A stretch of DNA of 64,000 nucleotides from Alphaproteobacteria bacterium (lineage in GTDB: Bacteria; Pseudomonadota; Alphaproteobacteria; Rhodospirillales; Casp-alpha2). Shown piece by piece: positions 57,078-64,000 of the stretch; the stretch's first letter is position 1; each line of letters opens with the position of its first letter. The position numbers and the translations under genes were made by a program. The notes beneath the pieces are model-generated. The model did not search any database. It was not told the origin of the DNA and saw only the letters and a list, made by a program, of their open reading frames with translations. Where the stretch lies: the NCBI GenBank assembly GCA_024279135.1, contig JAJRRU010000009.1, positions 62,001 to 126,000 of the forward strand, in the 5' to 3' direction.

Positions 57078-59071
57078 TAGCTGAAGCGGGCCATTTTGCC
57101 CTTATATTAGCCCTGTTTGTTGCCGTAATCCAGGCCGTGGTGCCGTTGGTCGGGGCGTCCCGTAATAATGTAGTGTGGATGGACTTTGGCCGACCTGCCG
57201 CCGTGGCGCAATTTGCCTTGATGGCGTTCAGTTTCGCTTGCCTGACGTATAGTTTCGTGGTTTCGGACTTCTCGCTGGTGGTGGTCGCGTCCAACTCCCA
57301 TTCCGCCAAGCCTATGTTGTATAAAATATCAGGTGTTTGGGCTAATCATGAAGGCTCCATGCTGTTGTGGGTTTTGATCCTTAGTTTGTTTGGCTTTGCC
57401 GTGGCTTTTTTCAGTGAAAATCTGCCGCCTTCATTACGTGCTCGGGTGTTGGGTATCCAGTCTCTGGTAGCCATTGGATTTTATCTGTTTATTCTGTTTA
57501 CCTCGAACCCGTTTGATCGTCTGATCGACCCCCCATTTGATGGCAACGGTCTGAACCCGTTGTTACAAGACCCCGGCTTGGCATTCCATCCGCCCATGTT
57601 ATATCTGGGTTATGTTGGATTTTCCGTTACTTTTTCGTTTGCCATCGCCGCCTTGCTGGAAGGTCGTGTCGATGCAGCCTGGGGCCGTTGGGTGCGCCCG
57701 TGGACCCTGGCCGCCTGGGGTTTCCTGACCGGTGGTATAGCACTCGGTTCATGGTGGGCTTATTATGAACTGGGTTGGGGCGGCTGGTGGTTCTGGGACC
57801 CGGTTGAAAATGCGTCATTTATGCCATGGCTGGCCGGTACGGCCCTGTTACATTCCGCCACCATGGTTGAAAAACGTGACACCATGAAAGGCTGGACGAT
57901 CTTTCTTGCCATTGTGGCCTTTTCCCTCAGCCTGCTCGGGACTTTCCTGGTACGCTCTGGCGTGCTCACCAGTGTGCACGCGTTTGCCACCGATCCGGCC
58001 CGTGGGGTGTTTATTCTGGTTTTGCTGATCGTGGTAATCGGCGGGTCATTCACCCTGTTTGCATTGCGTGGCCCGACCATCAGCAATAAGGGATTGTTCC
58101 TGCCTATATCGCGTGAAGGGGCTTTGTTGCTCAATAATCTGGTCATGACCACGGCGGCTGGGGCCGTTTTGCTGGGCACCCTGTACCCGTTGTTTCTCGA
58201 TGCTATTGATGGCGGCAAGGTTTCCGTCGGACCGCCATTTTTCAATACGGTGTTTATTCCGCTCATCGTGCCCATGGTTGCGGCCATGGCAATCGGGCCC
58301 ATGCTGAGTTGGAAACGAGCCGATCTTGGCCCTGCGCTGCGAAAGTTATGGCTCGCTGGTATATTGACCGTGGTTGCCGCCATTGCCACCTGGGCGCTTG
58401 CTACGGGTGGTCCATTCCTCGGTGTGGTCGGTATGATGATGGCCGTATGGCTCGGCGTTGGCACGTTTGTGGAACTGAGCGAGCGTATTCGATTATTCCG
58501 TGAGCCGTTGGTATCCTCGCTGTCACGTTTGGCCAGGGTGCCTCGTGCCAGTTGGGGTATGACGCTGGGCCATCTGGGTCTTGCAATCGGTATCGCAGGC
58601 ATGACCGGTGCCGGGGCCTGGAAAATTGAAACGATCCAGACCATGGTACCCGGACAGACCGTACAGGTCGGTGAATTTGATTTCACCTTTAAGGGTGTTG
58701 AGCAAGGCCAGGGACCAAATTATAGCCTGACCAAGGCAACCTTCGTGGTCAACAAGGATGGCCAGGAAGTCGTCATCATGTACCCGGAAAACCGCCAGTA
58801 TCCAATTAGTTCCACGCCGAGCACGGAAGCCGCCATTCACACCACATTCTTCGGTGATCTTTATGCCGTGGTGGGCGATCCGGTGGGCACGGAAGGCGGT
58901 TATGTCACACGACTTTACTGGAACCCACTGGTGATCTGGATGTGGGTCGGCGCGATTTTTATGATGGCAGCCACCGCCGTCAGCCTGAGTGACCGGCGGT
59001 ATCGTATCGGTGTATCCCATCGCCGCAAAGTGGTGGCGAAACCACCCGTCAGTCAACCCGCAGGCGCTTGA
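57074..59071 (+). CDS. ccmF: cytochrome c heme lyase subunit CcmF
   Basis: A 665-residue membrane protein with many helices and the WWD domain GWGGWWFWDPVENASFMPWL. Other family segments are SGVWANHEGSMLLW and DPGLAFHPPMLYLGYVG. CcmF with CcmH ligates heme to apocytochrome c in the periplasm. ATG 57074 overlaps ccmE; the stop overlaps the ccmG ATG. Full length for the family. Confidence 0.96.
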   Translation: MIAEAGHFALILALFVAVIQAVVPLVGASRNNVVWMDFGRPAAVAQFALMAFSFACLTYSFVVSDFSLVVVASNSHSAKPMLYKISGVWANHEGSMLLWVLILSLFGFAVAFFSENLPPSLRARVLGIQSLVAIGFYLFILFTSNPFDRLIDPPFDGNGLNPLLQDPGLAFHPPMLYLGYVGFSVTFSFAIAALLEGRVDAAWGRWVRPWTLAAWGFLTGGIALGSWWAYYELGWGGWWFWDPVENASFMPWLAGTALLHSATMVEKRDTMKGWTIFLAIVAFSLSLLGTFLVRSGVLTSVHAFATDPARGVFILVLLIVVIGGSFTLFALRGPTISNKGLFLPISREGALLLNNLVMTTAAGAVLLGTLYPLFLDAIDGGKVSVGPPFFNTVFIPLIVPMVAAMAIGPMLSWKRADLGPALRKLWLAGILTVVAAIATWALATGGPFLGVVGMMMAVWLGVGTFVELSERIRLFREPLVSSLSRLARVPRASWGMTLGHLGLAIGIAGMTGAGAWKIETIQTMVPGQTVQVGEFDFTFKGVEQGQGPNYSLTKATFVVNKDGQEVVIMYPENRQYPISSTPSTEAAIHTTFFGDLYAVVGDPVGTEGGYVTRLYWNPLVIWMWVGAIFMMAATAVSLSDRRYRIGVSHRRKVVAKPPVSQPAGA

Positions 59072-59652
59072 TGGTATATCAGCAAACCGCGCCCGAGCAG
59101 AACAAACGGCTGATGTTTTTCGTGCCGGTCATCGTCTTTATGACGTTGGCAATTTATTTTGCCATCGGCCTGACCAAGGATCCCAGCCGGTTGCCGTCTG
59201 TGCTGATCGACACACCGGTTGAAGATTTCCAGCTTCTGCCCATCAAGGGACGCGCCAACCCGGACCGCGAATGGGGGCTGGAGACCGTAGATTTCAAAGG
59301 CGAGGTTTCACTGGTCAACATTTTTGGTTCATGGTGCATCAGTTGCCAGATCGAACACCCCTTCCTGATGCAGGTCAAGGAAAACACTGACGTTCCCATT
59401 CACGGCATCGACTGGCGTGAAAAGAACCCTGACGATGGCCCTAACTGGCTGGCCCGCAAAGGTGATCCCTATACCCTGATCGGTGATGATCCGGACAGCA
59501 AGGGCTCAATTGCCTTTGGTGTGACGGGTGCACCGGAGACATTTGTGATCGATAAAAATGGTGTTATCCGCTATAAACTCATCGGCCCCATGGACCTTAA
59601 AATCTGGAATGAGACGATTTTCCCCATCATCGAGGAGTTGCGCAAGCAATGA
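59071..59652 (+). CDS. ccmG: thioredoxin-like protein CcmG/DsbE
   Basis: A 193-residue membrane-anchored thioredoxin-fold protein: helix at about 14-33, redox motif WCISC with C89 and C92, and GVTGAPETFVIDKNG with the cis-proline loop. CcmG reduces apocytochrome disulfides. ATG 59071 shares one base with the ccmF stop; an upstream in-frame TTG at 59068 is less likely. Confidence 0.95.
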   Translation: MVYQQTAPEQNKRLMFFVPVIVFMTLAIYFAIGLTKDPSRLPSVLIDTPVEDFQLLPIKGRANPDREWGLETVDFKGEVSLVNIFGSWCISCQIEHPFLMQVKENTDVPIHGIDWREKNPDDGPNWLARKGDPYTLIGDDPDSKGSIAFGVTGAPETFVIDKNGVIRYKLIGPMDLKIWNETIFPIIEELRKQ

Positions 59653-60173
59653 GTATTAAAGCCTTCGTGGTAACGATTATACTGGTTCTTGCAAGCACCC
59701 AGGTCGGTGCCGTTGAGCCCAGCGAAATGCTGGATGATCCGGTGCTGGAAGCCAGGGCACGCGAAATCAGTTCCGGGCTACGGTGTGTGGTTTGTCAGAA
59801 CCAGTCTATCGATGATTCCAATGCAGACCTGGCCCGTGACATGCGCATTCTGGTCCGCGAACGCCTGCTCGCCGGCAACACGAATCAACAGGTGCTGGAT
59901 TATATGGTTTCGCGGTATGGTGATTTTGTGTTGTTGAGCCCACCTTTTAAAAGTTCGACATATCTGTTGTGGTTTGGCCCGTTGCTGTTCGTGATGTTTG
60001 GTTTGGCTGCCTTGACCATGATATTCCGCAAAGGCCGGTTGCAAGACCGATTGCAAGGCTCAGGCAGGGCAATGCCACTAGGCGATGTTCCGCAATTGAG
60101 CAAGGACGAACAAAGACGACTGGAAAAACTGTTGGCCGAAAACGATCGTGATAAAAATGGGGATACTCTGTGA
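59649..60173 (+). CDS. ccmH: cytochrome c maturation protein CcmH
   Basis: A 174-residue protein with a signal peptide of about 21 residues, the redox motif LRCVVCQNQSIDDSNADLAR (C46, C49) and a transmembrane helix at about 105-125 (LWFGPLLFVMFGLAALTMIF). It works with CcmG and CcmF in thioreduction and heme ligation. It overlaps ccmG by 4 nt and ccmI by 4 nt (GTGA). Confidence 0.95.
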   Translation: MSIKAFVVTIILVLASTQVGAVEPSEMLDDPVLEARAREISSGLRCVVCQNQSIDDSNADLARDMRILVRERLLAGNTNQQVLDYMVSRYGDFVLLSPPFKSSTYLLWFGPLLFVMFGLAALTMIFRKGRLQDRLQGSGRAMPLGDVPQLSKDEQRRLEKLLAENDRDKNGDTL

Positions 60174-61342
60174 GCATTTGGATAATAATTGCCGTGCTGG
60201 CCGCCTTTGCGCTGGCCACGATGATCGTGCCTATGATCAGGTCGGGGGCGCTAAATAAAAAAAAGGTTGATACGGCACACGATACTTACGATATCGCCGT
60301 TTATAAGGATCAGTTGGCGGAACTCGAACGCGAGCTTGAACGTAATGTGCTTAGTGATGAGCAGGCCGAACGGGGACGGTTTGAAATTCACCAGCGCATG
60401 CTGGAAGCCTCAACCTATAGTAAAAAACACAATACCGCCGTAAACCACAAGGGTTCATTAAAACCCGATTGGCTGATTATCAGTCTGATCGGCATTATCC
60501 CGCTTTTTGCGGTGGCCCTGTATCTGAAATTAGGCTCGCCTCAGATGCCGGACTACCCGCTGGCCCAACGCACCGATATAGTCGCGCCGCACAGTGGGAC
60601 AACAGGGACGGCCCCGGCAATGAGTGAGATCATCGATCGTCTGCGTGACAGGCTTGAAGAAAATCCGGAGGATATTGAAGGCTGGCGGTTGTTATCGCGC
60701 AGCTTGGTCAGCATGAGCAATTTCAACGAAGCGTCATTGGTCTATCAAAGAATTTACCAGATGAGCGGTGATATTATGGACAAGAGCAACTACGCCGAAG
60801 CCAGCATGATGGCCAGTGGGCAAGATATAACGCCGGATATTCTGGCTATTTTCCAGGAAGTTGCCGACGCCGACCCCTTGGATGCACGGGCTAATTTTTA
60901 TATTGGTCAGGCAGCCCTGCAAAGCGGCGATACAAAATCTGCCCTGCAAATCTGGATCGACCTGTTGTACTTCTCACCACCGGATGCGCCCTGGATACCA
61001 TCTATTGAAAACCAGATACGCACGGTCGCTCAGGAAGCCAATATTGAACTGGGTACTATACGCGCGTCACAACGTGCCATCGATATTGCGGCCAAGGCAG
61101 GCCTGGGTGAAGGCACGTCGCTGCCCGGACCGACCGTAGAAGACATTGCAAACGCACAGCAAATGAACGAGCAGGATCAAAACGAGATGATCCGGTCTAT
61201 GGTTCAAAGACTGGCCGACCGTCTGGCAAGCGAGCCTAACGATCCGCAAGGCTGGAACCGTCTTGCCAATGCCTATAAGGTTCTCGGCGAAACTGATAAT
61301 GAATTGGACGCCCGACGCAAGGCCGCCGAGTATTCCAATTAG
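60170..61342 (+). CDS. ccmI: cytochrome c maturation protein CcmI
   Basis: A 390-residue protein with two N-terminal transmembrane helices (about 2-20 and 100-120), the DIAVYKDQLAELERELERNVLSDEQ segment of CcmI between them, and a TPR-rich periplasmic part. CcmI delivers apocytochrome c to CcmFH. The start is GTG 60170 overlapping the ccmH stop. A separate CcmI gene rather than a CcmH-CcmI fusion is the alphaproteobacterial arrangement. Confidence 0.93.
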   Translation: MSIWIIIAVLAAFALATMIVPMIRSGALNKKKVDTAHDTYDIAVYKDQLAELERELERNVLSDEQAERGRFEIHQRMLEASTYSKKHNTAVNHKGSLKPDWLIISLIGIIPLFAVALYLKLGSPQMPDYPLAQRTDIVAPHSGTTGTAPAMSEIIDRLRDRLEENPEDIEGWRLLSRSLVSMSNFNEASLVYQRIYQMSGDIMDKSNYAEASMMASGQDITPDILAIFQEVADADPLDARANFYIGQAALQSGDTKSALQIWIDLLYFSPPDAPWIPSIENQIRTVAQEANIELGTIRASQRAIDIAAKAGLGEGTSLPGPTVEDIANAQQMNEQDQNEMIRSMVQRLADRLASEPNDPQGWNRLANAYKVLGETDNELDARRKAAEYSN

Positions 61343-61350
61343 GGGCCATT

Positions 61351-61965
61351 ATGAGCGTTGAAACGGCCATCACATTTGCGCTTGCCTGCTTCGTTGTCAT
61401 GGCGTCCCCTGGACCCGGCATGATGGCGACTATCGGTCGTGGCATGACCCATGGTTTCTGGCCCACACAGTATTTTATTTTTGGCATTGCGCTCGGTGAT
61501 CTGATTTTTTTGCTCGGCGCTATTTTCGGCCTGGCTGCCCTGGCCTCCCAATTTGAGATGGCGTTTACCCTGATCCGCTGGATCGGTGCGGCTTATTTGA
61601 TTTATCTGGGCATTAAGACCTGGACCGCCCAAACCGTTGATCCGCTCGATGTTCGTGTCGGCAGCCCTAACCCCATCGCCGGTTTTCTGGGTGGATTGTT
61701 TCTGACCCTGGGCAATCCCAAGGCTATTCTGTTTTGTCTGGGGTTTTTACCCGTTTTTATCAATTTAAAGAATCTCGCCGCTTCGGATATTGTCCTGGTC
61801 GCCAGTATTGATTTGGCTGTGTTGATTTTGACCATGGCTGGGTATGCTCTGTTATCATCGAAAGCCAGATTAATGTTTCGCTCGCCACGGACACTGGCAT
61901 TTTTTAACAGAAGTGCCGGAACGGTGATGATCGGAACCGGCCTCGTTCTCGCAACCCGCAATTAA
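61351..61965 (+). CDS. LysE/RhtB family amino acid exporter
   Basis: A 204-residue membrane protein with the signature VMASPGPGMMATIGRGMTHG near the N terminus and six hydrophobic segments. It is the second LysE-type gene of the window, the other at 19464. It lies 8 bp after ccmI and 18 bp before pgk, so it may ride on the same transcript without functional connection. The exported amino acid cannot be told. Confidence 0.87.
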   Translation: MSVETAITFALACFVVMASPGPGMMATIGRGMTHGFWPTQYFIFGIALGDLIFLLGAIFGLAALASQFEMAFTLIRWIGAAYLIYLGIKTWTAQTVDPLDVRVGSPNPIAGFLGGLFLTLGNPKAILFCLGFLPVFINLKNLAASDIVLVASIDLAVLILTMAGYALLSSKARLMFRSPRTLAFFNRSAGTVMIGTGLVLATRN

Positions 61966-61983
61966 CGTCAAGGTATTATCATA

Positions 61984-63180
61984 ATGAACCAGTTTAAAAC
62001 CCTCGATGATCTCGACGTGCGGGGTAAAAAGGTTCTGCTCAGAACAGACATGAACGTTCCCATGCGCGATGGCGCAATTACCGATGTCACGCGGATCGAG
62101 CGAACGGCCCCGACAATAGTTGAGCTTGCAGAGAAAGGCGCGATTGTGATTGTGCTGTCTCATTTCGGCAGACCAAAAGGCCAGGTGGTTGCCGATATGA
62201 GCCTGTCGCTGATTTCAGATGCATTATCGCGTGCCCTTGATAAGCCCGTCACGTTTGCCGATGACTGTATCGGGCAATCCGCAGCCGGTGTGATTGATGG
62301 GGCTGGTCCCGGCGACGTTGTTTTGCTGGAGAACCTGCGCTTTCATGCCGGTGAAGAAGCCAACGACCCTGAACTGGCGGCTCAATTGGCCGGGTTGGGT
62401 GATATTTACATCAACGATGCTTTTTCCTGCGCACACCGGGCACATGCCTCTACCGTTGGTATTGCGGCCCTGTTGCCTGCTGCCGCAGGGCGCCTTATGC
62501 AAGGTGAGCTGGAAGCGCTGGAAGGGGCGTTGGGCAACCCACAAAAGCCGGTTGCCGCCATCGTCGGTGGGGCCAAGGTTTCCTCAAAGATGGCCGTGCT
62601 GGGTAATCTGATTGAAAAAGTGGATATGATGGTTATCGGCGGTGGTATGGCCAATACATTCCTCTATGCCAATGGCATCGATGTGGGATCATCCCTGTGT
62701 GAAAAGGATATGGCCCAGCAGGCTCGCGATATATGTTCCAGGGCGCAATTACAGGGTTGCGAGATTATTCTGCCCTATGACGCGGTGGTCGCCAATGAAT
62801 TCAAGGCCGGGGTGGCGTCGGCCACCACAGCGCTTAATATTATCACCCCTGAGGCCATGATCCTGGATCTGGGAACTGAATCGATCAATCATATCAACGG
62901 ACGGCTGGCCGACTGTAAAACCGTGTTATGGAACGGACCGCTCGGGGCGTTTGAAATCGAGCCTTTCGACGTGGGCACCAACGCGGTAGCGCAATTTGTC
63001 GCAAGCCGGACTAAATCCGGCGACCTGCTTAGCGTGGCCGGTGGTGGCGATACGGTGTCGGCGCTGGCAAACGCCGGAGTCGTGGATGATTTTTCCTATG
63101 TCTCCAGTGCGGGTGGGGCATTCCTGGAATGGCTGGAAGGCCGTGAACTACCCGGCGTGGCAGCCCTCAAAGGCGATTAG
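61984..63180 (+). CDS. pgk: phosphoglycerate kinase
   Basis: A 398-residue glycolytic kinase. Visible are [10 protein letters not shown] (substrate-binding N domain), [44 protein letters not shown] and the nucleotide-binding [13 protein letters not shown] near the C terminus. It interconverts 1,3-bisphosphoglycerate and 3-phosphoglycerate with ADP/ATP. Full length. The usual alphaproteobacterial partners gap and fba are not in the window. Confidence 0.97.
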   Translation: MNQFKTLDDLDVRGKKVLLRTDMNVPMRDGAITDVTRIERTAPTIVELAEKGAIVIVLSHFGRPKGQVVADMSLSLISDALSRALDKPVTFADDCIGQSAAGVIDGAGPGDVVLLENLRFHAGEEANDPELAAQLAGLGDIYINDAFSCAHRAHASTVGIAALLPAAAGRLMQGELEALEGALGNPQKPVAAIVGGAKVSSKMAVLGNLIEKVDMMVIGGGMANTFLYANGIDVGSSLCEKDMAQQARDICSRAQLQGCEIILPYDAVVANEFKAGVASATTALNIITPEAMILDLGTESINHINGRLADCKTVLWNGPLGAFEIEPFDVGTNAVAQFVASRTKSGDLLSVAGGGDTVSALANAGVVDDFSYVSSAGGAFLEWLEGRELPGVAALKGD

Positions 63181-63218
63181 GGCCGGATCACATTAATTAG
63201 TCTATCTGGTAGAAAACC

Positions 63219-64000
63219 CTATAAATCGCCGACACTGTCGAGCAGCATTTCCTTGAAGGCGACCATCAGGATCGGATCGAGATGACCTTTCATGCTTCCC
63301 ATGATGCTGAAGGCTTTTTCCGGGGGCATGGATGGTTTATAGACCCGCCGGTCGGTCAGGGCACTGAAGATATCAATGATGGCGGCCATGCGGGCCAATT
63401 GATTAAGCTCCGTGCCGGCAAGGCCTAGCGGATATCCCGAGCCATCCAGTTTTTCATGATGCTGACCGGCAATGATACCGACACCTTTGGGCAGATCATT
63501 GGATTTATCCAGAAATTCAAGGGTATGATCCACGTGGGTTTTCATGATCGCAAATTCGTCATCATCCAGTTTCCCGGCCTTGTTCAGGACTTCGTGGGGA
63601 ATGACCATCTTGCCCACGTCATGCAGCAACCCTCCCGCGGTCAGGGTCATCAGGTCGTCACCCTTGATATTGATGGCCTGGCCAAACAGACTGAGCAGTG
63701 TGGCGACACGCATGGAGTGAACATAGGAATAGTTGTCGTGCCCCCGGATGCCGCCCAGCATTTCCTGAAAATTTTGATCCTGTACGGCCTTGATCAGTGG
63801 TTGGCAATTTTCAGCCACACTGCTGTAGGCTACCGGGGTGCCCTCGCTGATAAGATCGGCAATGGAGTTGAACGAGTCCAGGGTGTTTTTCAGGGCGGCC
63901 TGTTGCACGGGCTCAATGTTATCCCAGTCGGCTTCAATGGCGGAGTTTACCTGGCTGGAAATGGCGTTCAACAGGGCCGTTCTGCGATAGGGTTTTGTCA
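63219..64000 (-). CDS. HD-GYP domain protein with receiver-like N-terminal remnant, 5' end outside window
   Basis: The frame is open to the right edge, so the N terminus is missing. The visible 260 residues contain a complete HD-GYP output domain: LLHDVGK, GQHHEKLDGSGYP and DIFSALTDRRVYK, which are the cyclic-di-GMP phosphodiesterase motifs. The most upstream codons read TKPYRRTALLNAI, which resembles the end of a response-regulator receiver domain (the conserved Lys-Pro and the last helix). An RpfG-like REC-HD-GYP protein is therefore likely. An in-frame TTG at 63971 is not needed as a start. It converges with pgk. Confidence 0.87.
   Translation of the reverse strand, partial: TKPYRRTALLNAISSQVNSAIEADWDNIEPVQQAALKNTLDSFNSIADLISEGTPVAYSSVAENCQPLIKAVQDQNFQEMLGGIRGHDNYSYVHSMRVATLLSLFGQAINIKGDDLMTLTAGGLLHDVGKMVIPHEVLNKAGKLDDDEFAIMKTHVDHTLEFLDKSNDLPKGVGIIAGQHHEKLDGSGYPLGLAGTELNQLARMAAIIDIFSALTDRRVYKPSMPPEKAFSIMGSMKGHLDPILMVAFKEMLLDSVGDL

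Noticed and set aside
57763-58686. Long open frame of about 307 codons on the minus strand
   Set aside because: It is antisense to ccmF; low-complexity Ser/Pro/Thr translation is typical of antisense frames.
1-64000. Genomic island or prophage
   Set aside because: No integrase, transposase, tRNA boundary or phage gene was seen; gene order is compact and operonic throughout.

Overview
The window is a gene-dense stretch of an alphaproteobacterial chromosome. Evidence for this is the SUV3-like helicase followed by an S4-domain gene, heterotetrameric sarcosine oxidase, carnitine dehydrogenase fused to a thioesterase, both saccharopine dehydrogenase types, the complete System I cytochrome c maturation operon, and many ATGA/TGATG junctions. 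The order cannot be fixed from this sequence. I see no rRNA or tRNA gene, transposase, integrase, phage gene or CRISPR array. The region reads as ordinary core chromosome carrying many catabolic modules.

Layout. 1-4158 (minus): S4 RNA-binding protein (cut by the window edge), helicase, two tandem histidine phosphatases. 4173-10643 (minus): a gamma-butyrobetaine/crotonobetaine/carnitine operon (CaiD-type hydratase, ADP-forming acyl-CoA synthetase, acyl-CoA dehydrogenase, carnitine dehydrogenase-thioesterase, dehydrocarnitine-cleaving BKACE), with a divergent GlxA/CdhR-type activator at 10759. 11752-14605: esterase, YbiB/TrpD2-like protein, dienelactone hydrolase. 14613-17226 (minus): ubiT-ubiU-ubiV for oxygen-independent ubiquinone synthesis. 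17334-19373: nitrilase-family amidase and lysine-forming saccharopine dehydrogenase, divergent around a near-perfect palindrome. 19464-24630 (minus): LysE and EamA exporters, a dimethylglycine-dehydrogenase-like flavoprotein, azlCD. 25063-26577: an orphan histidine kinase behind an AT-rich 432-bp gap.

26547-31714 (minus): soxBDAG with a divergent LysR gene. 32853-35723: alanine dehydrogenase, a second saccharopine-dehydrogenase family gene, a divergent Lrp gene. 35849-41961: Na/Pi transporter, MocR regulator, divergent omega-amino acid aminotransferase and malonate/methylmalonate semialdehyde dehydrogenase, ending in a clear terminator. 42083-48133: aldolase-dehydrogenase fusion, ArsR-SRPBCC pair, EF-hand protein divergent from a two-component system. 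48221-54110: XRE-cupin regulator, second dimethylglycine-dehydrogenase-like protein, dgcN-dgcA-GNAT (D-glutamate). 54207-61342: ccmABCDEFGHI. Then LysE, pgk, and an HD-GYP protein cut by the right edge.

How it fits together. Most modules convert methylated amines or non-standard amino acids into central metabolites. Carnitine precursors give glycine betaine plus acetoacetate; dimethylglycine gives sarcosine; sarcosine gives glycine; beta-alanine-type amino acids give acetyl-CoA; D-glutamate gives N-acetyl-L-glutamate; saccharopine-pathway enzymes act on lysine. The step from glycine betaine to dimethylglycine is not encoded here. Several modules have their own divergent or adjacent regulator and an operator-like repeat, which are the best new leads. 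No wholly unknown gene system was recognised. The most distinctive items are the carnitine operon with an ADP-forming ligase and a 10-bp tandem repeat inside it, a candidate GabR-like MocR operator, a probably leaderless ArsR gene, and a metal-themed two-component/EF-hand locus.
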